The notes under the pieces: model-generated
What the model was told of the DNA's origin: nothing
The model's database searches: none
Seen by the model: the letters and a program-made list of their open reading frames with translations, nothing else
Program-made: the position numbers and the translations under genes
Shown: positions 23,898 to 30,240 of the stretch, piece after piece
Position numbering within the stretch: the first letter of the stretch is position 1
Layout of the letters: each line of letters opens with the position of its first letter
Assembly: GCA_900549995.1 (NCBI GenBank)
Contig: URQQ01000050.1
Span: 1-30,240, forward strand
Length of the DNA: 30,240 bases
Source of the DNA: an uncultured Lachnospiraceae bacterium
GTDB taxonomy: Bacteria; Bacillota; Clostridia; Lachnospirales; Lachnospiraceae
Direction of reading: 5' to 3'

Positions 23898-26492
23898 TTA
23901 TCCCTGCATTTTCCCCTCATTGCTCCAAAGACGGCAGCAGCCTTTTCCCTGGTTCTTTGCCTGATACAATGCATGATCCGCTCTTTTGGCCACCTCTGCA
24001 AAAGATTCTCCCTGCCTCATAATTGTCACGCCCGCAGAACATGAAATCGGAAATCCGCCTTCTACACTCTGATTTCTGACAGCCTCACAGATTTCATTTC
24101 CTTTCTTTTCCGCAATCTCATCAGACGGTATCTGTCTGATAATGACGAGAAATTCGTCGCCGCCAAAACGGGCCAGAATATCATTCTCGCGGGTGTGTGC
24201 ACGTAAAAGGGTTCCGAACCTCTTCAGCATCTGATCCCCTTTTTCATGCCCCCAGTTATCATTGCGTTCCTTGAGATCATCCAGATCAAACAGATATACA
24301 CCCAGAGGGAAATCACGTTCTACAAGATTCCTCTGGGACACCTCCAGTCCCCTTCGGTTTAACACACCAGTGAGATGATCGCGGTAAGCGGATTCCTGAA
24401 GCTGGAGCATTTTCTGCTGGTTATCTGCTGCACTCACGACGCGGTGCAGACGCTTCAGCAGACTCTCTATATAGTGTGGCTTGCCTATAAAATCATCGGC
24501 GCCAAGTTCCAGTGCCATTCGCTCCAGTCCCGCATCCGGCGCTGCTGTTGTAATCACGGGAAGACACCACATATTTCTCATCTGCTGGATTGCTGACAAG
24601 ATCTTCAGTGGTTCACCGCCCGGAAGTGTGAGACTTAAGATGACAGCGGCAATATTCTTATATTCTTTGATATATTTAAGTACTGTACTGCAGTCCCCCG
24701 CATGTACTACCTGGTAGCCTTCTTTGAGCGTCTGGCTCACAGTCTCGCAATAATCCGGATCTTCATCTGCGATAATGAGAACAGAAAGTCCGCTCTGATA
24801 TTCTTCTGTTGGTTCCATTCCATCTTCAAAATCATCCAGCTTACGCAGCAGGCCTTCAAACGCATCGCAGGGCATCGGTTTCGCAAAATAATACCCCTGA
24901 ACATAATCACAGCTGATTTCCATAAGCCTGTTCAGCTGTTCCTTCGTCTCCACACCTTCCGCTACTACACTCAGATGCATTTCATTGGCAAGACTGATAA
25001 TAAACTGAAGAATTCCTCTGCTGTTCGGCTTCGCGGTTTCATTCTGAATAAATTTCATATCCAGTTTCAGAATATCGATCGGCATTTCATTGAGCATATT
25101 CAGCGACGAATACCCGCTCCCAAAATCATCCATCTCAATAATAAATCCCAGCTCCCGCAAATGCCCCACAGTATCAATAATCTGTCTGGGATCTTCTGTA
25201 TACGCGCTCTCCGTAATTTCAAGATGGAGACGGGCCGGTGAGAGATTGTATTTATTTATTGTCTTTATCAGAATGTCCGCAAGATCTACATTATAGATAT
25301 CCGCTCTTGAAACATTCACAGAGACAGAAATGGGTGGCAGTCCCTGCTCATCCCACTGCTGAAGAACCGCGCATGTCTGATCCCATACATATTGGTCAAG
25401 CTTGGTAATAAACCCATTTTTTTCAAACAGCGGAATAAATTCTGCCGGTGACTGAAACCCCCATTTGGGATGGTTCCAGCGCACAAGCGCCTCCGCACCA
25501 ACCAGTCTTGTGTCTTTGATCCGGTATTTCGGCTGAAGATAAATCTGAAACTGATGTTCAGCCAGCGCCGACTCCATACTGTCTGTGATCACCTGCTCTT
25601 TCAAAAGCTGATCACGTAAAGTATCGTCATATTTTGCAAAATATTTGCCATACTGCCCTTTGATGCTGTTCGCTGCCAAAAGCGCCCTGTCACACATCTG
25701 CTCGATTGGGACTTCCCGGCTTTCTATAAAATAGATGCCCCACTTTACAACAATATTTCTGACTTCCAAAAGCTTGTTGACTTCTATATTTGATTCAAGA
25801 AACATATCCGCCGAATAATCCCACCTGTGCTCCAGCAGACATACGAACTGATCTGAATTGAGTCTCCCGCAGATACCGTACCCGTTGATTTTCTCCTGAA
25901 ATAATCTGGCCATGTCGCAGAGAAGCCTGTCTCCCGTCGTGACCCCAAACACATCATTGATTAATTTAAAATTCTCCACATCAGAACAGATAATATCATA
26001 CTGACAGTCTGGATTTCTAAGCAGCGTCTCTCTCGCCTGCTGGTAAAAAAACGCCTTGCTGTACAGCCCCGTCAGCTGGTCATACTGCACCATATTAATC
26101 ATTGCCGCAGTTTCTCTGAGCTTGATAATGCTTGCTACTCTGTGCAGAATTACCTGCGGTTTATATGGCTTTACTACAAAATCTGTCGCTCCATGAGCCA
26201 GCGCTGTCACCTCATCAGACTCATGGTCACTCTGCGTAGTAACAATCACCGGAATAATAGACAATGCCGGATCTGCTTTTACAATTGATAAGAATGTATA
26301 TCCATCCATTACCGGCATAACAATATCAAGCAGTATCAGAGAAATCCCTTCTCCATACTGCCTTAATAGTTCCAGCGCCTCCTGCCCGTTCTCCGCTTCG
26401 AGAACGGAATACTCCGATGATAAAATCTGGCACAGGAGACATCTGTTCAGTTCGTTATCTTCTACAACTAATATTTTTTTCTGAGAAAACAT
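23898..26492 (-). CDS. REC-GGDEF(degenerate)-EAL-REC(degenerate)-GGDEF cyclic-di-GMP response regulator
   Basis: An 864-residue cytoplasmic protein with five domains. Receiver 1 (about 5-120) is complete, with VVEDNE, D56 in LLDIVMPVMDG and VKPY. GGDEF 1 (about 135-285) is degenerate (NSDQF, 212-216). The EAL domain (about 300-555) looks active: GAEALVRW (EAL 334-336), EITES, MDDFGSGYSSL, KLD, AEGVET, QGYYF. Receiver 2 (about 578-690) has lost its phosphoacceptor (S620 in ILSLTLPGG) but keeps the Lys (K671). GGDEF 2 (about 700-855) is active by motif (GGDEF 777-781) with a textbook inhibitory site R768-E-N-D771. The protein should therefore both make and degrade cyclic di-GMP, with feedback. 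GAGGG lies 8 nt before the ATG. It heads a two-gene operon with the small NTF2-like cyclase. It is the only receiver-with-output protein in the window. Confidence 0.92.
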   Translation of the reverse strand: MFSQKKILVVEDNELNRCLLCQILSSEYSVLEAENGQEALELLRQYGEGISLILLDIVMPVMDGYTFLSIVKADPALSIIPVIVTTQSDHESDEVTALAHGATDFVVKPYKPQVILHRVASIIKLRETAAMINMVQYDQLTGLYSKAFFYQQARETLLRNPDCQYDIICSDVENFKLINDVFGVTTGDRLLCDMARLFQEKINGYGICGRLNSDQFVCLLEHRWDYSADMFLESNIEVNKLLEVRNIVVKWGIYFIESREVPIEQMCDRALLAANSIKGQYGKYFAKYDDTLRDQLLKEQVITDSMESALAEHQFQIYLQPKYRIKDTRLVGAEALVRWNHPKWGFQSPAEFIPLFEKNGFITKLDQYVWDQTCAVLQQWDEQGLPPISVSVNVSRADIYNVDLADILIKTINKYNLSPARLHLEITESAYTEDPRQIIDTVGHLRELGFIIEMDDFGSGYSSLNMLNEMPIDILKLDMKFIQNETAKPNSRGILQFIISLANEMHLSVVAEGVETKEQLNRLMEISCDYVQGYYFAKPMPCDAFEGLLRKLDDFEDGMEPTEEYQSGLSVLIIADEDPDYCETVSQTLKEGYQVVHAGDCSTVLKYIKEYKNIAAVILSLTLPGGEPLKILSAIQQMRNMWCLPVITTAAPDAGLERMALELGADDFIGKPHYIESLLKRLHRVVSAADNQQKMLQLQESAYRDHLTGVLNRRGLEVSQRNLVERDFPLGVYLFDLDDLKERNDNWGHEKGDQMLKRFGTLLRAHTRENDILARFGGDEFLVIIRQIPSDEIAEKKGNEICEAVRNQSVEGGFPISCSAGVTIMRQGESFAEVAKRADHALYQAKNQGKGCCRLWSNEGKMQG

Positions 26493-26673
26493 ATGATTTT
26501 CCCTCTATCCTCTAAGATTAGAACACTGTCCACGTATGAATTCAGTTTATCATAGTGTACAAAAAATGGCAATCTTTTCTGTACCTGCCAATCTCTCCAA
26601 TCCCTCTTTTTCTCGACATGTTTTCCCATGATCTGCCCCAATTGAAGGCCCGGCGTTCCCTTCCTGCCCTTTG

Positions 26674-27096
26674 CTATCTCAGCAAAGGCAGATTGCCCGT
26701 CAGCTTATTGACCAGTTTTTTGGCACCGCAGATGCCAAGGCCAAAATAGGTCATTTCCTGTTCCTCAACACTTGCCGCCTTCTCAATATATTCGTCATAT
26801 ACATTGCAGCTTTGAGCCACATCCGAAAAATCCACGACGACAAGATCCGCATATTCCGGCTGATAAAGCTGCCTCCTTATTTCTTTGATCCGCTCCTTAT
26901 CAGCTTTTAAAACGGGTACCGGGATTCCTATAATTCCAAGATGACCATTTCCGCTTTTGTCCACAACATCAGGACCTATCGTTTCAGGTACATGTTTTCC
27001 CAGGGTAATTCCCATAATCCCTGCAGTATTGGCAAGAATGCCAAGCGGTAAATTTTCATCAAGTATCATTACACATTTCTTTCCTTCTGTCACCAT
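26674..27096 (-). CDS. DUF2000 family protein
   Basis: A 140-residue cytoplasmic protein. It matches the DUF2000 pattern: KCVMILDENLPLGILANTAG, then GITLGK, GPDVVDKSGNGHLGIIGIP, and a closing MTYFGLGICGAKKLVNKLTG. The family has no established function known to me; its fold is thought to resemble peptidyl-tRNA hydrolase II, which I recall only loosely. AGGAG lies 9 nt before the ATG. It appears to be a single-gene unit between two terminated operons. The hairpin at its 3' end (26664-26691) overlaps the stop codon and lacks a T-run. The 181-bp gap before the next gene on the left holds only weak promoter candidates. Confidence 0.82.
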   Translation of the reverse strand: MVTEGKKCVMILDENLPLGILANTAGIMGITLGKHVPETIGPDVVDKSGNGHLGIIGIPVPVLKADKERIKEIRRQLYQPEYADLVVVDFSDVAQSCNVYDEYIEKAASVEEQEMTYFGLGICGAKKLVNKLTGNLPLLR

Positions 27097-27180
27097 ATCA
27101 CTTAACTCCTTTTTTGTTTTATCTTCATTATTCTAGCATCCCGGCCAGATGATTTCTTGAATGATATGGCACCAGACAGT

Positions 27181-27228
27181 AAAAGCACCAGGATCCGCCG
27201 ACTGACGATACGGCTTCCTGATGCTTTT
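27181..27228 (-). terminator. Terminator of the XRE-PLDc_N-ABC operon
   Basis: AAAAGCA (27181-27187) pairs with TGCTTTT (27222-27228). The stem continues CAGGA/TCCTG and CCG/CGG across small mismatches. On the minus strand it is followed by a short T-run. It begins 5 nt after the permease stop codon. Confidence 0.72.
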
Positions 27229-27232
27229 GCCT

Positions 27233-28006
27233 CTAACAAATACTCTTTTTATTAAAAATGGCTGCTGCACTGCCCAAAAGGAGAATACCTGATACTGCTG
27301 CTGTGACTACTGCTTTCTGAAAATCAGCCGGCACCGCATTCCCGTTCAGCAGATTTCCAGCCGATAAAAGCCGCAGCGGAACATATTGATTTACAAAGGG
27401 AAGCAGTTCTAAAAGATACCCTCCGATAAAGATTCCCCCTGCCGCCGCAAGAACCCCGGAACTGCTGTGAAACAAAACAGACAGAAACATAACCAGTGCA
27501 AGGAACCAGACCCCCAGAAGATATACAAAAGCAGCACCCAAAACTACATGGCCCGCGATCCGATTCTCCCAGAAGTAAGCATTATACCCATAGGTAATCC
27601 CGTAACATACCCAGTAGCATACACTCCACAAACACACGGCAGTGATCGTCTTGGCTGCAAGCACTTTCCACCTGGAAAGACCTTTGGTCAGCATATTTAC
27701 AAGCGTTCCTTTCTGGTACTCTGCCGTAAGTATGCCGCTGATCATCAGAAGAAATATGATCAACGCCATGGGAATATTTTTATAAAACTGGGTCCACGAC
27801 GTAAGCGCATCCACCTGAATGCCGGTCAAAATCATGCCCGTCTCTTCCATACTGTCAGACAGCATTTCCATCAACCACGGGGTCAGCTTTGCAATTGCCG
27901 GGTTCATAATTCCAAACAGGGCAAAGATAATCAAAAGCAGCCACATTTTCCCCGTCCGCAAAAGCTCAACCAGTTCTTTTTTTGTAAAAGCAATGAGCTG
28001 CCTCAT
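27233..28006 (-). CDS. ABC-2 type transporter permease
   Basis: A 257-residue membrane protein with about six hydrophobic segments. It has the usual ABC-2 layout: a short cytoplasmic start with FTKKEL, TM1 at IIFALFGIMNPAI, then a longer loop before PMALIIFLLMISGILTAEYQ. The phrase EYQKGTLVNMLTKGLSRWKV is typical of this group, as is the cluster of three hydrophobic segments near the C-terminus. The frame is open further upstream, but the start at 28006 is preferred: GGAGGTG lies 9 nt upstream and the ATG overlaps the ATPase stop as ATGA, a sign of translational coupling. It partners the ATPase upstream as exporter. The substrate could be a peptide antibiotic or lipid; the sequence does not say. 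Confidence 0.88.
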   Translation of the reverse strand: MRQLIAFTKKELVELLRTGKMWLLLIIFALFGIMNPAIAKLTPWLMEMLSDSMEETGMILTGIQVDALTSWTQFYKNIPMALIIFLLMISGILTAEYQKGTLVNMLTKGLSRWKVLAAKTITAVCLWSVCYWVCYGITYGYNAYFWENRIAGHVVLGAAFVYLLGVWFLALVMFLSVLFHSSSGVLAAAGGIFIGGYLLELLPFVNQYVPLRLLSAGNLLNGNAVPADFQKAVVTAAVSGILLLGSAAAIFNKKSIC

Positions 28007-28905
28007 TTCCCGATCACCTCCATAAATAAAGACTCCAGAGTCGGCTCTCTCATTTCTATCCGCTGTGGATAAAGTTGATGGGAAACCATAATCTGCATGG
28101 CCCATGCCATATCTTTTTGATCCCCTCCCGGAAAGAACAGCTGATTTCTGCCCGAAGCACAGCTTCCCGGAAGCAGTCCCCTGAGACGTTCCATTTCCCT
28201 CGTTTCAGTGAATTCTATCTCGAAACCGTCCCCCTGACGCATTTTCCTCATGTCTTCAATGTTTCCCTGAAGCGCAAGGCTTCCATTATGAAGAACCCCT
28301 ATCTCATCACAGATACGTTCTACATCAGACAGTATGTGGGTAGAGAATATTACCGTCGTGTGATCCTTTACAGAGAGAAGAATATCCAGAATCTCTTTTC
28401 TCCCCAGCGGATCCAGCGCAGAAGTCGGTTCATCACAGATCAAAAGTTTCGGACTGTTGAACAGTGCCTGTGCAATCCCGAGACGCTGTTTCATGCCTCT
28501 GGAAAACCCATGAATTCTTTTCTTTACCTCCGAAAGTCCTACCAGCTCCAGAAGTTCTTCTGTTCTTTTTCTTATTTTCCGGCTGCTCATCCCGGCGATT
28601 TCCCCACACAGCCTGAGATACTCCTCTGGTGTCATATAAGAATAAAATTCAGGTACATCCGGAAGATAACCAATATAACGGTTTGCCTTATTCTCTCCAT
28701 AACGTACCTTCTCTTCATTCACCAGAATATCCCCGCTGTCTGTTTTTAACAGCCCAAGAATCATTTTCATTGTTGTTGTCTTTCCTGCCCCATTTTGTCC
28801 GATGAATCCATAGATCGTATGCTCGGATACGGAAAAACTTAAGTCCTCAATAATATGATTCGATCCAAAAGCCTTTGACACATGATTTAATTTCAGCATT
28901 TCCAT
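28003..28905 (-). CDS. ABC transporter ATP-binding protein
   Basis: A 300-residue ATPase with Walker A GQNGAGKTT, Q-loop in YLPDVPEFYSYMTPEEYLRL, signature FSRGMKQRLGIAQAL, Walker B LLICDEPTSALDP and the H-loop FSTHIL. The last 80 residues form the extra C-terminal region common in bacitracin/lantibiotic-type and ABC-2 exporters. It starts directly after the stop of the PLDc_N peptide, with AGGAAG 9 nt upstream. It overlaps the permease gene by 4 bp. Together they form a two-subunit exporter powered by ATP hydrolysis. Confidence 0.95.
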   Translation of the reverse strand: MEMLKLNHVSKAFGSNHIIEDLSFSVSEHTIYGFIGQNGAGKTTTMKMILGLLKTDSGDILVNEEKVRYGENKANRYIGYLPDVPEFYSYMTPEEYLRLCGEIAGMSSRKIRKRTEELLELVGLSEVKKRIHGFSRGMKQRLGIAQALFNSPKLLICDEPTSALDPLGRKEILDILLSVKDHTTVIFSTHILSDVERICDEIGVLHNGSLALQGNIEDMRKMRQGDGFEIEFTETREMERLRGLLPGSCASGRNQLFFPGGDQKDMAWAMQIMVSHQLYPQRIEMREPTLESLFMEVIGK

Positions 28906-29106
28906 CTATACATCTTCCTTTCCCAGAAGAAAATAAAGAATCGGACCCCAGAACTGCATGCCTATGATGCTCAGAACCAGCCAGAAAATACGGTTCCCTC
29001 TTTTATAGTGTTTGTGTGTCAGAATATGCCGGATCGTAACCAGCAAAAGAATCATCTGCGCAATCACCAGCGGTATTAAAAACGGAAGCATTTCATTCAA
29101 TCTCAT
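28906..29106 (-). CDS. Small PLDc_N-type membrane protein
   Basis: A 66-residue protein with two membrane helices (about 7-25 and 40-62). The second contains FWLVLSIIGMQFWGPILYF followed by LLGKEDV, matching the phospholipase D N-terminal membrane motif (PLDc_N), here as a free-standing peptide without a catalytic domain. GGAGGAG lies about 6 nt before its ATG, inside the end of the XRE gene, which it overlaps by 14 bp. Such peptides often sit in front of ABC-2 exporter genes in Firmicutes; a role as an accessory membrane subunit is inference. Confidence 0.8.
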   Translation of the reverse strand: MRLNEMLPFLIPLVIAQMILLLVTIRHILTHKHYKRGNRIFWLVLSIIGMQFWGPILYFLLGKEDV

Positions 29107-30226
29107 CTTCTGCTCCTCCTTCCCGTAATTCCTCTTTAAGCCTTAGAAAAATTTTATGATCCTGCAGCTTTGCAAAAGCCGGATGAGAAAATGCCTGCAC
29201 CGAGCTTTCCTGAACAAGCCTTTTATCACGGACTGGTTGATTGCCCAGTTCTGTTTTGTCAACCCACTGCTCTATCCCGGAGAAATACGTATCTCCATGC
29301 AGTTTCAGACTGCCCTTAATCATTCTCTTTATGATCTTTACATATTTTTTCAGACGATTTAGCGCCTCCTGTGTATCTTCCTGCAGAGCCTTCACCGCTG
29401 CTACCTGAAACTGATAGACCGCTGCCGTATTTTCATGAAGGTATTCCAGCTGATAAATCTCCATGATACGGTCGATCCTGTCAATCGTCTCCTGACAGAT
29501 TCCCGGCTCGTCAACATGCATTCCCAGATACAACGTCGCATCCGTCACCAGCGATAAAAGGTGCAGGTACATACTGATCTGTGCATAACCGACTGCTTTT
29601 TCATTCTGGCCGGCCATCTGATATGCCTGAATCAAAATGCTGTCTCCCTGCTTTATGATGTGGCACGGACTCATCATATCTTCCACCGCATCTATTGTAT
29701 CCAGGGGGCGTCCGCACTGCAGTGCTATCATCGCCCGAAATAAAACCGCATCATTGCAGAGACTGATCTCCTTACACTTTGAAATGATATAGCTGCATAA
29801 TCCGGCACTCTTGTCCAGCACTTCCATCTGCCGTTCTTGTCCTTCGGCAAGATTCGCATGGTTTACCCACAGAACAGCTATCTGAAAAAGCAGCGGATAA
29901 CAGGAAAAATATTTTTTCACAAGCGCATCACATTTTGTCATCACCTCTTCAAATGGAAGTTTTACAAAATCTTCTGCCAGTTCCTTATACAGCTTCTGAA
30001 TCTGCTCCCTGCAAAGCTGTGGTTCATACCCGATCAGTGCATCAATTGTCACATCATAGTACGAGGCAAGCAGAGGCAGTATCATAACATCCGGAATACT
30101 TTGTCTCGTCTCCCATTTAGACACAGACGCTTTTGTAACTCCTACAAATTCTGCCACTTCTTCCTGGGTCACTCCTTTTTCATGCCGGAGCCTGACCAGA
30201 TTCTCAGATAAATTCAATGTATTCAT
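29093..30226 (-). CDS. XRE-family regulator with helical repeat (TPR-like) C-terminal region
   Basis: A 377-residue protein. An N-terminal Cro/CI helix-turn-helix (about 6-66) shows LSENLVRLRHEKGVTQEEVA, then GVTKASVSKWETRQSIPDV and YYDVTIDALIGYEP. The remaining 300 residues are almost entirely amphipathic helices and look like a TPR-like solenoid, the type that binds peptides in RRNPP-like regulators; no specific subfamily can be given. It overlaps the PLDc_N peptide gene and heads the operon with the ABC exporter, so it probably controls that operon in response to an intracellular signal. GGAG at the extreme right edge (30237-30240) lies 10 nt before the ATG; the promoter is outside the window. 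Confidence 0.88.
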   Translation of the reverse strand: MNTLNLSENLVRLRHEKGVTQEEVAEFVGVTKASVSKWETRQSIPDVMILPLLASYYDVTIDALIGYEPQLCREQIQKLYKELAEDFVKLPFEEVMTKCDALVKKYFSCYPLLFQIAVLWVNHANLAEGQERQMEVLDKSAGLCSYIISKCKEISLCNDAVLFRAMIALQCGRPLDTIDAVEDMMSPCHIIKQGDSILIQAYQMAGQNEKAVGYAQISMYLHLLSLVTDATLYLGMHVDEPGICQETIDRIDRIMEIYQLEYLHENTAAVYQFQVAAVKALQEDTQEALNRLKKYVKIIKRMIKGSLKLHGDTYFSGIEQWVDKTELGNQPVRDKRLVQESSVQAFSHPAFAKLQDHKIFLRLKEELREGGAEDEIE

Positions 30227-30240
30227 AATAGTTCATCTCC

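Noticed and set aside
26664..26691. Hairpin CTGCCCTTTGCT/AGCAAAGGCAG at the end of the DUF2000 gene
   Set aside because: One bulged base, includes the stop codon and has no T-run on either strand, so calling it a terminator is not justified.
27467..28072. A 201-codon open frame on the plus strand
   Set aside because: It is opposite the ABC-2 permease, basic and low in hydrophobicity with no motif. It is explained by codon bias of the real gene.
28007..28105. Longer permease start inside the ATPase gene
   Set aside because: The extra 33 residues are an alternate reading of ATPase codons. The ATGA overlap and GGAGGTG site mark the true start.
28075..28749. A 224-codon open frame on the plus strand
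   Set aside because: It lies entirely opposite the ABC ATPase, whose motifs are complete. It has no ribosome site and no recognisable motif; it is an antisense shadow.

Overview
The window looks like a chromosomal segment from a Gram-positive anaerobe of the class Clostridia, most likely a Lachnospiraceae-type gut bacterium. This is inferred from gene content and style: AGGAGG-type ribosome sites, moderate GC, PAS/hybrid histidine kinases with MSHDIRTPMN-type H-boxes, many GGDEF/EAL proteins, a GPH sugar symporter with a cytoplasmic GH3 enzyme, DUF2000, and XRE-PLDc_N-ABC operons. No rRNA, tRNA or CRISPR array is visible. Most genes lie on the minus strand.

Region 1 (1-5212) is a carbohydrate locus. 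A HAD hydrolase, a GH3 glycosidase and a GPH-type symporter (cut by the left edge) form a minus-strand operon. An AraC-family regulator is transcribed divergently. The 169-bp shared promoter region holds a 16-bp near-perfect palindrome. Region 2 (5213-6650) is a scar followed by an orphan gene. The scar is an IS1182-like transposase tail fused in frame to an internal piece of a pyridoxamine-phosphate-oxidase-like protein. The orphan is a tail-anchored membrane protein with its own near-consensus promoter.

Region 3 (6650-10203) holds a membrane glycerophosphodiesterase, an internally deleted diguanylate-cyclase remnant, and an NTF2-like/PAS/GGDEF diguanylate cyclase. Region 4 (10274-19371) is the most unusual part. 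A three-gene operon encodes a soluble hybrid kinase with about seven PAS-like modules, a lipoprotein that fuses a solute-binding domain to the C-terminal (ligand-binding) domain of 5'-nucleotidases without the catalytic domain, and a membrane Cache hybrid kinase. The operon has a clear promoter (TTGATT-17-TATAAT) bracketed by two copies of a 20-bp inverted repeat, TTGCTTA-n6-TAAGCAA, 53 bp apart. A small divergent XRE regulator, probably starting at TTG, is the obvious candidate to bind them. I read this as a candidate ligand-sensing phosphorelay, perhaps for nucleotides or nucleosides, under local repression.

Region 5 (19387-26492) is a cyclic-di-GMP cluster. It contains a GntR-type regulator with two winged-helix domains, coupled to a membrane phosphodiesterase with a dead GGDEF domain. 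A second two-gene operon encodes an 864-residue REC-GGDEF(dead)-EAL-REC(dead)-GGDEF protein and a small NTF2-like/GGDEF cyclase, and ends at a strong terminator. The 864-residue protein carries the only receiver domain in the window joined to an output enzyme, so it is a possible, unproven target of the hybrid kinases.

Region 6 (26674-30226) has a DUF2000 protein and a tightly packed operon of XRE-type regulator, PLDc_N membrane peptide, ABC ATPase and ABC-2 permease. All functions come from motifs read by eye. No database search or structure prediction was run.
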